64,000 bases of DNA from an uncultured Tolumonas sp. (GTDB taxonomy: Bacteria > Pseudomonadota > Gammaproteobacteria > Enterobacterales > Aeromonadaceae), in assembly GCF_963676665.1 (NCBI RefSeq), contig NZ_OY781381.1, positions 124,001 to 188,000 of the forward strand, given 5' to 3'. A model generated the notes under the pieces. It had not been told where the DNA came from. It did no database searches and saw only the letters and a program-made list of their open reading frames with translations. A program made the position numbers and the translations under genes. Shown here piece by piece: positions 49,303-59,137 of the stretch (position 1 is its first letter; every line of letters starts with the position of its first letter).

Positions 49303-50301
49303 GGTTTCCAGATTCCAGCGCGGCTGAACCACAATCTCAAGCCCGGTGGTATGCCCCGCTTTCAGGCGCTGCAAACCCGCAAAAGCGATCATGGCACCAT
49401 TATCGGTACAAAATTCCGGGCGCGGATAAAACACTTCACCACCCAGCTTTTTCATCACTGCCGCTAATTCTGTGCGTAATTGTTTGTTCGCGCTGACACC
49501 ACCAGCAATCACCAACCGCTTCAGACCGGTTTCCTGCAAGGCCCGTTTACACTTAATAGCCAGTGTATCAACCACGGCCGTCTGGAAGGCATGTGCGATA
49601 TCCGCACGGGTTTGCTCATCATCACCCAGGCTGCGGATCGTATTGGCCGCAAAAGTCTTTAAGCCGGAAAAACTAAAATCCAGCCCCGGACGATCTGTCA
49701 TCGGACGCGGGAACACAAACCGTCCGGCCGTACCCTGCTCGGCTAATTTGGATAATGCCGCACCACCAGGGTAATCCAGCCCCAATAATTTCGCTGTTTT
49801 ATCAAAAGCTTCACCGGCTGCGTCATCGACTGATTCGCCGAGGATCTTATATTGACCAATGCCGTCCACACGCACCAGCAAGGTGTGGCCACCGGAAACC
49901 AGCAATGCCACAAAAGGAAACTCAGGCGTATGCTCTTCTAACATCGGTGCCAGTAAATGCCCTTCCATGTGATGCACCGGGATCGCCGGTTTATCCCAAG
50001 CCATCGCCAATGAACGCGCAATGGTAGCGCCAACCAACAACGCCCCCACTAAGCCCGGGCCGGCAGTATATGCGATCCCGTCCAGATCCTCGGATCGACA
50101 ACCGGCCTGCTGTAATGCCGCTTCAATCAAGGGTAATGTTTTGCGGATATGATCACGGCTGGCCAATTCCGGCACCACCCCGCCATAGTCGGCATGTAAT
50201 TTAATTTGGCTGTATAATTGATGCGCGAGGATCCCGAGTTGATCGTCAAAGATCGCGATCCCGGTTTCATCACAAGAAGTTTCGATGCCTAATACCCGCA
50301 T
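49282..50301 (-). CDS. tsaD: tRNA N6-adenosine threonylcarbamoyltransferase TsaD
   Basis: Catalytic subunit of the complex that makes t6A37 in ANN-decoding tRNAs. The 339 residues start [14 protein letters not shown]. The metal-binding HHMEGHL at 110-116 has H111 and H115. Phosphate loops [11 protein letters not shown] and VSGGHT and the C-terminal [12 protein letters not shown] are present. As in E. coli, it is divergent from rpsU. Confidence 0.97.
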   Translation of the reverse strand: MRVLGIETSCDETGIAIFDDQLGILAHQLYSQIKLHADYGGVVPELASRDHIRKTLPLIEAALQQAGCRSEDLDGIAYTAGPGLVGALLVGATIARSLAMAWDKPAIPVHHMEGHLLAPMLEEHTPEFPFVALLVSGGHTLLVRVDGIGQYKILGESVDDAAGEAFDKTAKLLGLDYPGGAALSKLAEQGTAGRFVFPRPMTDRPGLDFSFSGLKTFAANTIRSLGDDEQTRADIAHAFQTAVVDTLAIKCKRALQETGLKRLVIAGGVSANKQLRTELAAVMKKLGGEVFYPRPEFCTDNGAMIAFAGLQRLKAGHTTGLEIVVQPRWNLETLAPVTP

Positions 50302-50338
50302 TTTTTGGTCGCTCCGGTAAAAATCCCACCGTTTATGA

Positions 50339-50701
<363 letters not shown>

Positions 50702-50726
50702 TTTTACAGACCGTTAAGTTTTCTCG

Positions 50727-50765
50727 ATAAGCCGCGCTTTCCTGCGATTGCGCGGCTTATTCTAT
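50727..50765 (+). terminator. Internal (partial) terminator between rpsU and dnaG
   Basis: A perfect 11-bp stem ATAAGCCGCGC / GCGCGGCTTAT with a 12-nt loop and a short T-containing tail (TTCTATT). E. coli has a partial terminator in the same place that lets rpsU be expressed far more than dnaG. Confidence 0.75.
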
Positions 50766-50782
50766 TGGCAGACGGAATTCAG

Positions 50783-52531
50783 ATGGCTGGCAAAATCCCG
50801 CAATCGTTTATTGATGATCTGCTGAATCGTACCGATATTATCGAGTTAATCGACGGTCGTGTTCATCTGAAAAAAGCCGGTAAGAACTATCAGGCTTGTT
50901 GTCCATTTCATAACGAAAAATCGCCTTCTTTCTCTGTTAGTCCGGAAAAACAGTTCTATCACTGCTTTGGCTGTGGTGCGCACGGCAACGCCATTGGCTT
51001 TCTGATGGAGTATGACGGGCTGAACTTTCCCGATGCCGTTGGTGAACTGGCGAGTCTGCACGGTTTAACCGTACCCAACGATCAACCTTTTCACAACCAA
51101 GGGCCAGCCCCCTCAGCCGATCACTATCAACTGATGGAATGGGCAGCGCGTTATTTCCAAAATCAGTTAAAAAGTGCCCCACAGGCGATTGAATACCTGA
51201 AAGGACGTGGTTTAACGGGCGAGATCGTTAAACAATTTGCGATTGGGTATGCGCCAGGCGGCTGGGATGGTTTACGCCAGACGCTGGTTCGTTCAGCAGC
51301 CAGCGAAGCACAGTTGGTTGAACTGGGCATGTTGATCGGGCGTGATGGCGGCGGCAGTTATGATCGCTTCCGTGATCGGATCATGTTTCCTATCCGCGAT
51401 CGTCGCGGTCGGGTTATTGGTTTTGGTGGCCGCGTTTTGGGTGATGGCACGCCCAAATATCTCAACTCACCGGAAACGCCGATTTTTCATAAAGGCAAAG
51501 AGCTGTTTGGCCTGTATCAGGTCAAAGAACGGCATCGCAATCCGGCCCGCATCCTGATCGTCGAAGGTTATATGGATGTGGTGGCACTGGCGCAATTCGG
51601 TGTTGACTACGCGGTGGCCTCGCTGGGCACTTCAACAACCTCAGATCATATGCATCTGTTATTCCGCACCACTTCTGAAGTGGTGTGTTGTTACGACGGC
51701 GATAATGCCGGTCGAGAAGCAGCCTGGCGTGCACTGGAAAATGCCCTGCCCAGCTTGCAGGATGGTAAAGATCTGCGTTTTGTGTTTCTGCCACAAGAAC
51801 ATGATCCAGATAGCTTTATCCGCGAATTTGGTCAGGCAGTTTTTGAACAAAAACTGGATAATGCCCAATCGTATGCCGACTTTTTGTTTGAACGTCTGAC
51901 ACGAGATTTGAATTTAAGTGGTGAAGCCGGACAAAATGAACTAGCCAATAAAGCGATTGCCCTGATCCGTCGTGTACCAGAAGGGTTTAACCGGGAAAGT
52001 CTGCTGACCAAGCTCTCCGCGCAATTACGCTGGGGGGAAAATGAAAAGCGTCTGCGTGAGATATTCCGCCGTCAGGAACAAGAAGCGCAACAGACTGCCA
52101 CCGCAGCAAAACCCGGTGGTAAAATCAAACTGACGCTGATCCGACGGGCAATTGCGTTGATCGTGCAACATCCAGCCGTCGCGGCATTACTCCCCCCGCT
52201 GCCGGATGTGCTAAAATCATTAAAAGAACCCGGTATTGAGGTGTTACTCACGCTGTTAGCGCAGTTGCACAACAACCCAATGTCGACCGGTCAGTTGCTG
52301 GAACTGTGGCGTGATACCAAAGAAGGACGCGCTTTAGCACAACTGGCAATGCTGGATGAACTCACCGCCGGTGACAACATTCAGCAAGAACTGGAAGATG
52401 TCTGCGATCGTTTGCTCGATCTGTATCTGCAGCAACGGCTAGACAGCTTATTAAATCAGCACCAGCTGAATCTTGAAGAAAAACAAGAACTACAGTTTTT
52501 ACTAACTGAATACAAACGATCCACGAAATAA
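50783..52531 (+). CDS. dnaG: DNA primase
   Basis: Makes RNA primers at the replication fork with the DnaB helicase. The 582 residues (E. coli 581) have the N-terminal zinc finger (CCPFHNE ... HCFGCGAHGN), the TOPRIM catalytic core (ILIVEGYMDVVALAQFG with the catalytic Glu; YDGDNAGREAAWRALE) and a C-terminal helicase-binding domain. Start at 50783 (MAGKIPQSFIDDLL, as in E. coli). Weak ribosome binding site, in line with the low expression known for dnaG. Confidence 0.97.
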   Translation: MAGKIPQSFIDDLLNRTDIIELIDGRVHLKKAGKNYQACCPFHNEKSPSFSVSPEKQFYHCFGCGAHGNAIGFLMEYDGLNFPDAVGELASLHGLTVPNDQPFHNQGPAPSADHYQLMEWAARYFQNQLKSAPQAIEYLKGRGLTGEIVKQFAIGYAPGGWDGLRQTLVRSAASEAQLVELGMLIGRDGGGSYDRFRDRIMFPIRDRRGRVIGFGGRVLGDGTPKYLNSPETPIFHKGKELFGLYQVKERHRNPARILIVEGYMDVVALAQFGVDYAVASLGTSTTSDHMHLLFRTTSEVVCCYDGDNAGREAAWRALENALPSLQDGKDLRFVFLPQEHDPDSFIREFGQAVFEQKLDNAQSYADFLFERLTRDLNLSGEAGQNELANKAIALIRRVPEGFNRESLLTKLSAQLRWGENEKRLREIFRRQEQEAQQTATAAKPGGKIKLTLIRRAIALIVQHPAVAALLPPLPDVLKSLKEPGIEVLLTLLAQLHNNPMSTGQLLELWRDTKEGRALAQLAMLDELTAGDNIQQELEDVCDRLLDLYLQQRLDSLLNQHQLNLEEKQELQFLLTEYKRSTK

Positions 52532-52638
52532 CCGGTCGTCAGCTTGAATTTCAGGCACAGCGGCACTATATGATTAACACATGCCCGGTTACGGGAATAT
52601 AGCTACTTGATGCAAGAACAGCACTGAACAAACTACTA

Positions 52639-52663
52639 CCCTGTTATACAAAATATAACGGGG
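52639..52663 (+). other. Hairpin between dnaG and rpoD
   Basis: A 10-bp stem CCCTGTTATA / TATAACGGGG (one G-T pair) with a 5-nt loop, followed by CGGATTTTTA. It could be a weak terminator or an mRNA processing site; E. coli mRNA is cleaved in this interval. Confidence 0.55.
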
Positions 52664-52709
52664 CGGATTTTTACTTTGTCGTTAACGTGCAAAACGGCCG
52701 TCGTTTCTT

Positions 52710-52715
52710 TATAAT
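52710..52715 (+). promoter_or_regulatory. Probable internal -10 box before rpoD
   Basis: A consensus TATAAT is placed 62 bp before the rpoD start. No matching -35 lies at 17 bp (GTGCAA), so a secondary promoter for rpoD is possible but unproven. Confidence 0.35.
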
Positions 52716-52777
52716 CGGCGGATTTTACGCCACCGAGCGATAAATCAGCCTTAGGAAGTACCAACCGGATGAGTTCT

Positions 52778-54622
52778 ATGGAGCAAACCCCTCAGTCGCA
52801 ACTAAAACTCCTCGTTGCCAAAGGTAAAGAGCAGGGCTATCTGACTTACGCCGAAGTTAACGATCATCTTCCACAAGATATCGTTGATTCCGATCAGATA
52901 GAAGACATTATTCAGATGATCAATGACATGGGTATCCAGGTCGTTGAAAACGTACCTGATGCCGATGATCTGTTGCTGACCGAAAACAATGCCGCCGACG
53001 AAGATGCAGCAGAAGCTGCAGCGCAAGTTCTGGCATCTGTTGAGTCTGAAATTGGTCGTACTACTGACCCTGTGCGTATGTATATGCGCGAAATGGGTAC
53101 GGTTGAACTATTGACTCGTGAAGGCGAAATTGACATCGCTAAACGAATTGAAGACGGTATCAATCAGGTACAAAGTTCCGTAGCCGAATATCCGGAAGCG
53201 ATCACTTACCTGCTGGATCAGTTTGATCGTTTTGAAGCCGGTCATATCCGTCTGGGCGACATCATTTCCGGTTTCGTCAGTGAAGATGACGATTTACCAC
53301 CAACAGCAACCAACATCGGTTCTGCGTTAGATGAAGAAACGCTGAAAGAAGACGATACCGATGATGATGACGAAGATGAAGACGGCGATGATGATGCGGA
53401 AGAAGATACTGGTCCGGATCCTGAAGTCGCTCGTGAGAAATTCTCCGCGCTGCGTACTCAATACGAAAAAACGCGTGACGCCATCAAAGACAATGGTCGT
53501 GACAGCGATTTAGCCAAAGTACAGATCCTTGAATTAGCGAACGTATTCAAAGAATTCCGTCTGGTTCCGAAGCAGTTTGACCGTTTGGTTAACAGCATGC
53601 GTGACATGATGGAACGCGTGCGCGTACAGGAACGTTTGATCCTGCGTTATTGCGTTGAATACGCAAAAATGCCAAAGAAAAACTTTGTTTCTGCTTTCAC
53701 CAACAACGAATCCAGCAATGGTTGGTTTGAATTTGCGAAAAGCAGCGGTAAAGCCTGGTCTGCCGGCCTGGAAAAAATGGATGAAGAAGTACAACGCTCC
53801 ATCCAGAAATTGCAGCAGGTAGAACACGAAACGGGTCTGTCGATTGCTCAGATCAAAGATATCAACCGTCGTATGAGCATTGGTGAAGCCAAAGCACGCC
53901 GGGCGAAAAAAGAGATGGTTGAAGCGAACTTACGTCTGGTAATTTCTATCGCGAAGAAATACACCAACCGTGGTCTGCAATTCCTTGATTTGATTCAAGA
54001 AGGTAACATTGGTCTGATGAAAGCGGTCGATAAATTCGAATATCGCCGTGGTTACAAATTCTCGACCTATGCTACTTGGTGGATCCGTCAGGCAATCACG
54101 CGTTCTATCGCTGACCAAGCTCGTACCATCCGTATTCCGGTACACATGATCGAAACGATCAATAAACTGAACCGTATCTCTCGTCAGATGCTGCAGGAAA
54201 TGGGTCGTGAACCGAATCCTGAAGAGCTGGCAGAACGTATGGGCATGCCGGAAGACAAGATCCGTAAAGTGCTGAAGATCGCGAAAGAGCCTATCTCCAT
54301 GGAAACCCCGATCGGTGACGATGAAGATTCGCACTTAGGTGATTTCATTGAAGACACGACACTGGCACTGCCAGCGGATTCGGCCACTTCAGAAAGCCTG
54401 AAAGCAGCTACCCGTGACGTATTGTCTGGTCTGACTGCACGTGAAGCGAAAGTGCTGCGTATGCGTTTTGGTATCGATATGAACACTGACCATACTTTGG
54501 AAGAAGTAGGTAAGCAGTTCGACGTTACTCGTGAACGTATTCGTCAGATCGAAGCAAAAGCATTACGCAAACTGCGTCATCCAAGCCGCTCAGAAGTTCT
54601 TCGTAGCTTCCTGGATGAATAG
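52778..54622 (+). CDS. rpoD: RNA polymerase primary sigma factor RpoD (sigma-70)
   Basis: Housekeeping sigma factor. The 614 residues match E. coli (613) throughout. Region 1.1 ([13 protein letters not shown]), region 1.2 ([21 protein letters not shown]), a long acidic stretch around 190-215 in the non-conserved region, region 2 ([15 protein letters not shown] for -10 recognition), region 3 and region 4.2 ([30 protein letters not shown]) are all present. I chose the ATG at 52778 by family alignment; an in-frame ATG at 52769, three codons earlier, has AGGAAG ten bases upstream and may be the real start. Confidence 0.97.
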   Translation: MEQTPQSQLKLLVAKGKEQGYLTYAEVNDHLPQDIVDSDQIEDIIQMINDMGIQVVENVPDADDLLLTENNAADEDAAEAAAQVLASVESEIGRTTDPVRMYMREMGTVELLTREGEIDIAKRIEDGINQVQSSVAEYPEAITYLLDQFDRFEAGHIRLGDIISGFVSEDDDLPPTATNIGSALDEETLKEDDTDDDDEDEDGDDDAEEDTGPDPEVAREKFSALRTQYEKTRDAIKDNGRDSDLAKVQILELANVFKEFRLVPKQFDRLVNSMRDMMERVRVQERLILRYCVEYAKMPKKNFVSAFTNNESSNGWFEFAKSSGKAWSAGLEKMDEEVQRSIQKLQQVEHETGLSIAQIKDINRRMSIGEAKARRAKKEMVEANLRLVISIAKKYTNRGLQFLDLIQEGNIGLMKAVDKFEYRRGYKFSTYATWWIRQAITRSIADQARTIRIPVHMIETINKLNRISRQMLQEMGREPNPEELAERMGMPEDKIRKVLKIAKEPISMETPIGDDEDSHLGDFIEDTTLALPADSATSESLKAATRDVLSGLTAREAKVLRMRFGIDMNTDHTLEEVGKQFDVTRERIRQIEAKALRKLRHPSRSEVLRSFLDE

Positions 54623-54630
54623 TTAAGATC

Positions 54631-54663
54631 ACAGGTTGGCGCTTTTATGAGCGCCTAACCTGT
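54631..54663 (+). terminator. Probable terminator after rpoD
   Basis: A long stem ACAGGTTGGCGCT / AGCGCCTAACCTGT (one bulged base) lies eight bases after the stop. It lacks a clear T run, so it could be a 3'-end protecting hairpin. Confidence 0.45.
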
Positions 54664-54670
54664 TGATAAC

Positions 54671-54699
54671 TAGACACTCAGTGTATCACTTCGTATAAT
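54671..54699 (+). promoter_or_regulatory. Promoter of tRNA-Ile2
   Basis: TAGACA (54671-54676) and consensus TATAAT (54694-54699) with an ideal 17-bp spacer, ending 12 bp before the tRNA. Confidence 0.8.
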
Positions 54700-54711
54700 G
54701 CCACCAATTCA

Positions 54712-54787
54712 GGCCCCTTAGCTCAGTGGTTAGAGCAGACGACTCATAATCGTTTGGTCCCCCGTTCAAGCCGGGGAGGGGCCACCA
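54712..54787 (+). tRNA. tRNA-Ile2 (anticodon CAT, read as lysidine-modified LAU)
   Basis: A 76-nt tRNA with encoded CCA and anticodon loop CTCATAA. Although CAT normally means Met, the body closely follows E. coli ileX (GGCCCCTTAGCTCAGT, then GGTTAGAGCAG.CGACTCATAATCG) and not the elongator or initiator tRNA-Met. It would be modified by TilS to decode AUA. Position after rpoD is also that of ileX. Confidence 0.88.
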
Positions 54788-54795
54788 AATATATC

Positions 54796-54829
54796 AAGGA
54801 CTTACAGCAGATTGTTGTAAGTCCTTTTT
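54796..54829 (+). terminator. Terminator after tRNA-Ile2
   Basis: An 11-bp stem AAGGACTTACA / TGTAAGTCCTT with a 9-nt loop running into TTTTT, eight bases past the tRNA. Confidence 0.9.
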
Positions 54830-54874
54830 GTTTATTGGCACTATGGCTTTAATGACAGTTTACGAGTGGTAGCG

Positions 54875-55138
54875 CTAGCCGATGTAACAAGAAAAACGAA
54901 ACTCCGCAGACTCATATTTGTAAGCGGTAAAACTGCTTTGCACGAAGCCAAACCCCGAATCTTGCTCCTCAAAAAACTGCTCTTCACAGACTTCGTTCAT
55001 CTCATCCTGAGCCATGAATTCCGTATCTTCCAATAATTCTTTGGCATCATAAGCCGCGCACTCTTCCCCAGGAAACATCATTTCCACCTGAACATCTGCT
55101 TTAGCTGCTAATGCAATTACTTCTTTAACCGTAGCCAT
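54875..55138 (-). CDS. Small acidic protein of unknown function
   Basis: 87 residues. The N-terminal MATVKEVIALAAKADVQVEMMFPG could form a helix and strand; the middle is strongly acidic (KELLEDTEFMAQDEMNEVCEE); the C-terminus is aromatic (SSFTAYKYESAEFRFSCYIG). It has four cysteines, no signal peptide and no motif I recognise. A likely AAGG ribosome binding site lies eight bases before the ATG. It stands alone, convergent with tRNA-Ile2. Confidence 0.6.
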   Translation of the reverse strand: MATVKEVIALAAKADVQVEMMFPGEECAAYDAKELLEDTEFMAQDEMNEVCEEQFFEEQDSGFGFVQSSFTAYKYESAEFRFSCYIG

Positions 55139-55336
55139 AAAATACCTTGTTGTTCACTGTCGTTCAGCCGAGTGCTGAACTAAGCCGGCAATGATAATCG
55201 CGAGTCAAGGTGACAACAAGAATTAAGCGATTTAGCCATATAACACTTTCGTCGGTAAATTTACTTATATACTTAACTCAAGATATCCATTTATTACTCG
55301 CGGGTTCTGTTTTGTTCTCAGGATGGGAGACATACC
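55139..55336. other. Intergenic region between two divergent small genes
   Basis: 198 bp, AT-rich, between the acidic small gene (minus strand) and the next small gene (plus strand). No clear hairpin or operator was seen. A GGGAGA ribosome binding site for the plus-strand gene lies at its end. Confidence 0.4.
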
Positions 55337-55654
55337 ATGTCATGGCATAAAATCATCATCAGGAATGACGAACACGATACATCAGCCCAACCATTGAGCA
55401 TGGCCGAGTTGTCAGTGGCAGCACTTAAAAATGGCTTAGTTAAAATTTGTACGAATGCCACTTACCTGCGAGGTTATAAAAATGAAATTGCGTATTACCA
55501 AGGGATGACTGCCGATGGTGGCTATCTGTTTTATTTATCCCCGGTAATATCTTTAGCAGCCCCTGGTTTAATTCATGAATTTAAAGCTGAATCTTGTAAA
55601 GAACACCCTGATGTTTCGGGTTTAGAAGGGCGCCATTTTTACGATATAAAATAA
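55337..55654 (+). CDS. Conserved-looking small protein of unknown function
   Basis: 105 residues, cytoplasmic, beginning MSWHKIIIRNDEHDTS. The central NATYLRGYKNEIAYYQGMTADGG has the look of a beta-rich domain. A good GGGAGA site lies seven bases before the ATG. No family recognised. Neighbours on both sides are also small genes of unknown role. Confidence 0.55.
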   Translation: MSWHKIIIRNDEHDTSAQPLSMAELSVAALKNGLVKICTNATYLRGYKNEIAYYQGMTADGGYLFYLSPVISLAAPGLIHEFKAESCKEHPDVSGLEGRHFYDIK

Positions 55655-55785
55655 CGCAATCTTGCTGCCAGCAAGCTACTTTTATGACATGCCCGATCAT
55701 TTATAAGCTATTAGTGGAACCATTCTTATTTATAGCGTAGACCTAATTACATAAGACTTTTCTTACGCGACAAATCGAGGGATGT

Positions 55786-56076
55786 ATGCTGAATAACGAC
55801 GAGGTTGGCGCACCGGTAAGAAGTTATGCCATAGTCAGTGCCATAACAAATAAAGTGGATGTCGTAAAAGCGATTGATTCACAGAAGGCGATTAACGAAG
55901 CCGTTCACTCTTATCCGCAACACAATACAACGCGAAATAATCCGGAATTAACTAATTATTTTTCTTATGAATTAACTGATGACGATGTGTCCAAACTGAC
56001 ACGTTTAGATAATGATTTGGCAAAAATTGAATTTCTGAATACTCGCTACCCTAAACACCAATCGTGGCAAGTTTGA
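55786..56076 (+). CDS. Small protein of unknown function
   Basis: 96 residues beginning MLNNDEVGAPVRSYAIV. It is polar, Asn/Asp-rich, with predicted helices in the second half (LTDDDVSKLTRLDNDLAKIEFL). A GAGGG site is close to the ATG. No family recognised. It is followed after 24 bp by the fabV terminator, convergent. Confidence 0.5.
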   Translation: MLNNDEVGAPVRSYAIVSAITNKVDVVKAIDSQKAINEAVHSYPQHNTTRNNPELTNYFSYELTDDDVSKLTRLDNDLAKIEFLNTRYPKHQSWQV

Positions 56077-56100
56077 CGGGCAAAAGATCTTTCCAGTTAT

Positions 56101-56130
56101 AAAAAACAAACCCCTCGTTGCAGAGGGGTT
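56101..56130 (-). terminator. Terminator after fabV
   Basis: An 8-bp stem AACCCCTC / GAGGGGTT with a 6-nt loop; on the minus strand it is followed by TGTTTTTT. It may also stop the convergent small gene. Confidence 0.85.
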
Positions 56131-56138
56131 TGAGTGAT

Positions 56139-57332
56139 TTACAGTGTGACCACATCAAAGTTGATGTCTGGGTTCACATCCGCAGCATAATCAACGCCTT
56201 CCCAACCGAAACCAAACAGTTTCAGGAATTCGTCTTTATAACCTTTGTAATCGGTCAATTCAGGTAGGTTTTCTGTCGTCACTTGTGGCCACAAATCACG
56301 GCACGCCTGTTGAACTGATTCACGCAGTTCCCAGTCATCCATACGGATACGCTGTGCATCATCAGTCACAAATTCGCCATCAAACAGACGGGTATAGAAC
56401 ATACGTTGGATCTGTTCAATACAACCTTCATGAATGCCCTGCTCTTTCATCAGTTTGAAAGACATGGCGATATACAGCGGCATCACCGGAATGGCGGCAG
56501 AAGCCTGTGTCACTACTGATTTCAATACCGCAACATTCGCGGTACCGTGTTTGCTGCTCAGTTGCTGACGGATCGCGGTGCTGGCACGATCCAAATCTTC
56601 TTTCGCACGACCTAGGGTGCCGTGCCAGTAGATTGGCCAGGTAATGTCGGTGCCGATATAGCTGTACGCGACGGTTTTTACGCCATCCGCCAATACGCCA
56701 GCCTGATCTAATGCGTTGATCCACAACTCCCAGTCTTCGCCACCCATGACTTTGATGGTGTTTGCAATTTCTTCTTCGTTTGCGGGTTCAACTTGTGCTT
56801 CGATCAATTCATCTTTATTCGTGTCAACCGCAGTTGCACGATACACCTCACCAATTGGCTTCAGTGCAGAACGGATCAATTCACCAGTCGCCGGTAATTT
56901 ACGTACTGGTGACGCCAGTGAATAAACCACCATGTCGACCTGACCCAGATCCGCTTTGATCAGCTCAATGGCTTTTGCGCGGCATTCATCAGAGAACGCA
57001 TCGCCATTAATACTTTTGGAATATAGACCGGCTTCTTTTGCCGCTTTATCGAAAGCAGCAGAGTTGTACCAACCTGCACTACCAGGTTTCTTATCGGTGC
57101 CCGCTTTTTCTAAAAACACACCGATAGTAGCGGCGCCGGAACCAAACGCAGCAGTAATACGCGATGCCAAACCGTAACCGGTGGATGCACCAATCACTAA
57201 TACCCGTTTTGGACCATTCGCCAGCTGGCCTTTGCTTTTCACATAAGCAATCTGTTGACGGACATTAGCTTCGCAGCCACTCGGATGGGTAGTTGTGCAA
57301 ATAAAGCCACGGACTTTCGGTGCAATAATCAT
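56139..57332 (-). CDS. fabV: Enoyl-[acyl-carrier-protein] reductase FabV (trans-2-enoyl-CoA reductase family)
   Basis: NADH-dependent reductase for the last step of fatty acid elongation; FabV enzymes are resistant to triclosan, unlike FabI. The 397 residues have the nucleotide-binding region [18 protein letters not shown], and the Tyr-x8-Lys catalytic pair typical of FabV in [13 protein letters not shown]. It starts [17 protein letters not shown] as in Vibrio. Monocistronic with its own terminator, divergent from dacB. Confidence 0.96.
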   Translation of the reverse strand: MIIAPKVRGFICTTTHPSGCEANVRQQIAYVKSKGQLANGPKRVLVIGASTGYGLASRITAAFGSGAATIGVFLEKAGTDKKPGSAGWYNSAAFDKAAKEAGLYSKSINGDAFSDECRAKAIELIKADLGQVDMVVYSLASPVRKLPATGELIRSALKPIGEVYRATAVDTNKDELIEAQVEPANEEEIANTIKVMGGEDWELWINALDQAGVLADGVKTVAYSYIGTDITWPIYWHGTLGRAKEDLDRASTAIRQQLSSKHGTANVAVLKSVVTQASAAIPVMPLYIAMSFKLMKEQGIHEGCIEQIQRMFYTRLFDGEFVTDDAQRIRMDDWELRESVQQACRDLWPQVTTENLPELTDYKGYKDEFLKLFGFGWEGVDYAADVNPDINFDVVTL

Positions 57333-57414
57333 GGGTAGTTCTCACCTGGTTAAGGGTTCTATGCAAAAATCGCGGCATAAGATACCTGATCTTGCTGTGT
57401 TTGTGTTGTGAATG

Positions 57415-57442
57415 TTGCGCCAGCGCGAGAGCTCTCTATAAT
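57415..57442 (+). promoter_or_regulatory. Promoter of dacB
   Basis: TTGCGC (57415-57420) and consensus TATAAT (57437-57442) with a 16-bp spacer, about 70 bp before the dacB start. Confidence 0.55.
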
Positions 57443-57510
57443 CGGCCTGCACAAATTCTGGTTCAGCGGCACATGACGCTTTCCGCTATCCCCTGTTGAG
57501 ATTGTTTATT

Positions 57511-58968
57511 ATGCCGAAATTCTTTGCCTCTGCATTACTGTTCTTTTCTGCTGCGTTTGCAGTTGGCTCTGCTCAGGCCGCTATTTCGGTGCCGGAAGGC
57601 AGTCGTATCGCACTGGCATTCAATGAACCGGGTTCCACTGCGATTGCTTCCTATCACGGCGATACCTTCATGACGCCAGCGTCGACCCAAAAATTGCTGA
57701 CCGCGCTGGCTGCAACACTTTATTTCGGCCCAGAGTGGCAGTTTAAAACCCGCATGCTGGCACCTCAAGGTGCGATCCAGAATGGGGTATTAAAAGGTGA
57801 TCTGGTACTGCAATTTGATGGCGCGCCCGATCTGACGCGCCAGACACTGGTTAATTTGCTCGCCTATCTGAAACAGCAAAAAATCACTCAGATAGAGGGT
57901 GACATTCTGCTGGATATCAGCGGATACGGTGGTTACGACCATGGCGATGGTTGGTCTTGGAATGATTTACCAATCTGTTTTACCGCCCCTGCCTCTGCCG
58001 TGATCATCGATCGCAACTGTGTGTTTGCCCAGCTCAAAGCCGATCAACTGGGTGCGGTTGCGCAACCTATTATTCCCGCCGGACAGCCTATCACCATTAC
58101 CAGTGAAGCACGGATCGTGACACAGCAAGAGTATTATTCCGGCTGTGACCTGCGTGTCGATATGAATTCCAGTAACAACTATCACCTGACCGGTTGTATC
58201 CCACAGCAAGTTGGCTCCCCATGGCCGTTAAGCTTTGCTATCACCGATCCGACTGCCTGGGGTGTACAACTCGTCTCTTGGGCTGCCAAACGCGCTGAGA
58301 TCAATCTGACCGGGCAAGTTAAAGCAGTACGTCATGTTCCGGACAATCTGGTCGAACTGGCTCATGTGCCTTCGGCACCGCTGAAAAAACTGCTCGATCG
58401 CATGCTGAAAAAATCAGACAACCTGATTGCGGATAGTCTTTCCCGTGCACTGGGCCATTATTATCTCAACCGTGCCGCCAGTTATGCCGCTGGTGCCGAT
58501 GCAGTTCGGGGAATTCTTAAAAACAAAGCCGGTATCGATTTAGGCTCGGCGCTGTTGGCGGATGGTTCTGGATTATCGGCACACAATCTGATCACCGCAA
58601 AACAAATGCTGCAAGTGCTGGATTATATGGCGTTGCATGATGATGAATTACACATCATTGAGCTACTGCCAGTGGCCGGTATGAGCGGAACCTTAGGCTC
58701 ACGCGGCAGTGTGCAGAACCCGCCATTGGTCAAAAATGTCACCGCGAAAACCGGTACATTGCAAAATGTATCCAATCTGGCCGGGTTTATGAAGACAGCA
58801 TCCGGTAAAAGAAAGGCCTTTGTCTTGATGACCAATGGCTTAACTTTCCCGCCAGCCGTGCGTCAGGCACTCAAAGCGCACCGGATCGCATCTCCTCATT
58901 ACAAGTTTGAACGGCAGATATTAGAGCAGATTTACCGCGAAGCACCGATAGAAATAACCGAACAATAG
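57511..58968 (+). CDS. dacB: D-alanyl-D-alanine carboxypeptidase/endopeptidase (PBP4)
   Basis: Periplasmic class C penicillin-binding protein that trims and opens cross-links in peptidoglycan. The 485-residue precursor has a signal peptide ending AQA (residues 21-23). The serine-acyl motif STQK is at 58-61, SDN in KKSDNLIADSLSR, and KTG in AKTGTLQNVSN. The large insertion between the first two motifs is typical of PBP4. The ATG at 57511 is preferred over a TTG at 57496. Confidence 0.95.
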   Translation: MPKFFASALLFFSAAFAVGSAQAAISVPEGSRIALAFNEPGSTAIASYHGDTFMTPASTQKLLTALAATLYFGPEWQFKTRMLAPQGAIQNGVLKGDLVLQFDGAPDLTRQTLVNLLAYLKQQKITQIEGDILLDISGYGGYDHGDGWSWNDLPICFTAPASAVIIDRNCVFAQLKADQLGAVAQPIIPAGQPITITSEARIVTQQEYYSGCDLRVDMNSSNNYHLTGCIPQQVGSPWPLSFAITDPTAWGVQLVSWAAKRAEINLTGQVKAVRHVPDNLVELAHVPSAPLKKLLDRMLKKSDNLIADSLSRALGHYYLNRAASYAAGADAVRGILKNKAGIDLGSALLADGSGLSAHNLITAKQMLQVLDYMALHDDELHIIELLPVAGMSGTLGSRGSVQNPPLVKNVTAKTGTLQNVSNLAGFMKTASGKRKAFVLMTNGLTFPPAVRQALKAHRIASPHYKFERQILEQIYREAPIEITEQ

Positions 58969-59072
58969 CAAAATTAAAGAATATTTAACTTTTCAGTCTG
59001 AGATTATTGGCTAGATGTCAGAAGAAAAAACCGATAAATTCGATTGAGTTAGTATCGCAGATGGAGAACAAT

Positions 59073-59109
59073 AGACGCCCTGGGAGCCAGCCCGTCTGTC
59101 GGTTCTCCC
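59073..59109 (+). other. Structured alaA leader with two mutually exclusive hairpins
   Basis: Stem A pairs AGACG (59073-59077) with CGTCT (59093-59097) around an inner CTGG/CCAG stem. Stem B pairs GGGAG (59082-59086) with CTCCC (59105-59109). They share bases, so only one can form. No T run is present. It may be an unexplored regulatory leader or a coincidence. Confidence 0.35.
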
Positions 59110-59137
59110 GCAAGTATTGCAGAGGCGCGTTGTAGTC

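Noticed and set aside
54712-54787. Reading the CAT-anticodon tRNA as tRNA-Met
   Set aside because: The body sequence and location after rpoD match the ileX tRNA-Ile2, not elongator or initiator tRNA-Met.
54712-56130. Small-gene block after tRNA-Ile2 as an integrated element
   Set aside because: No integrase, no direct repeat of the tRNA 3' end at the far side and no obvious composition break.
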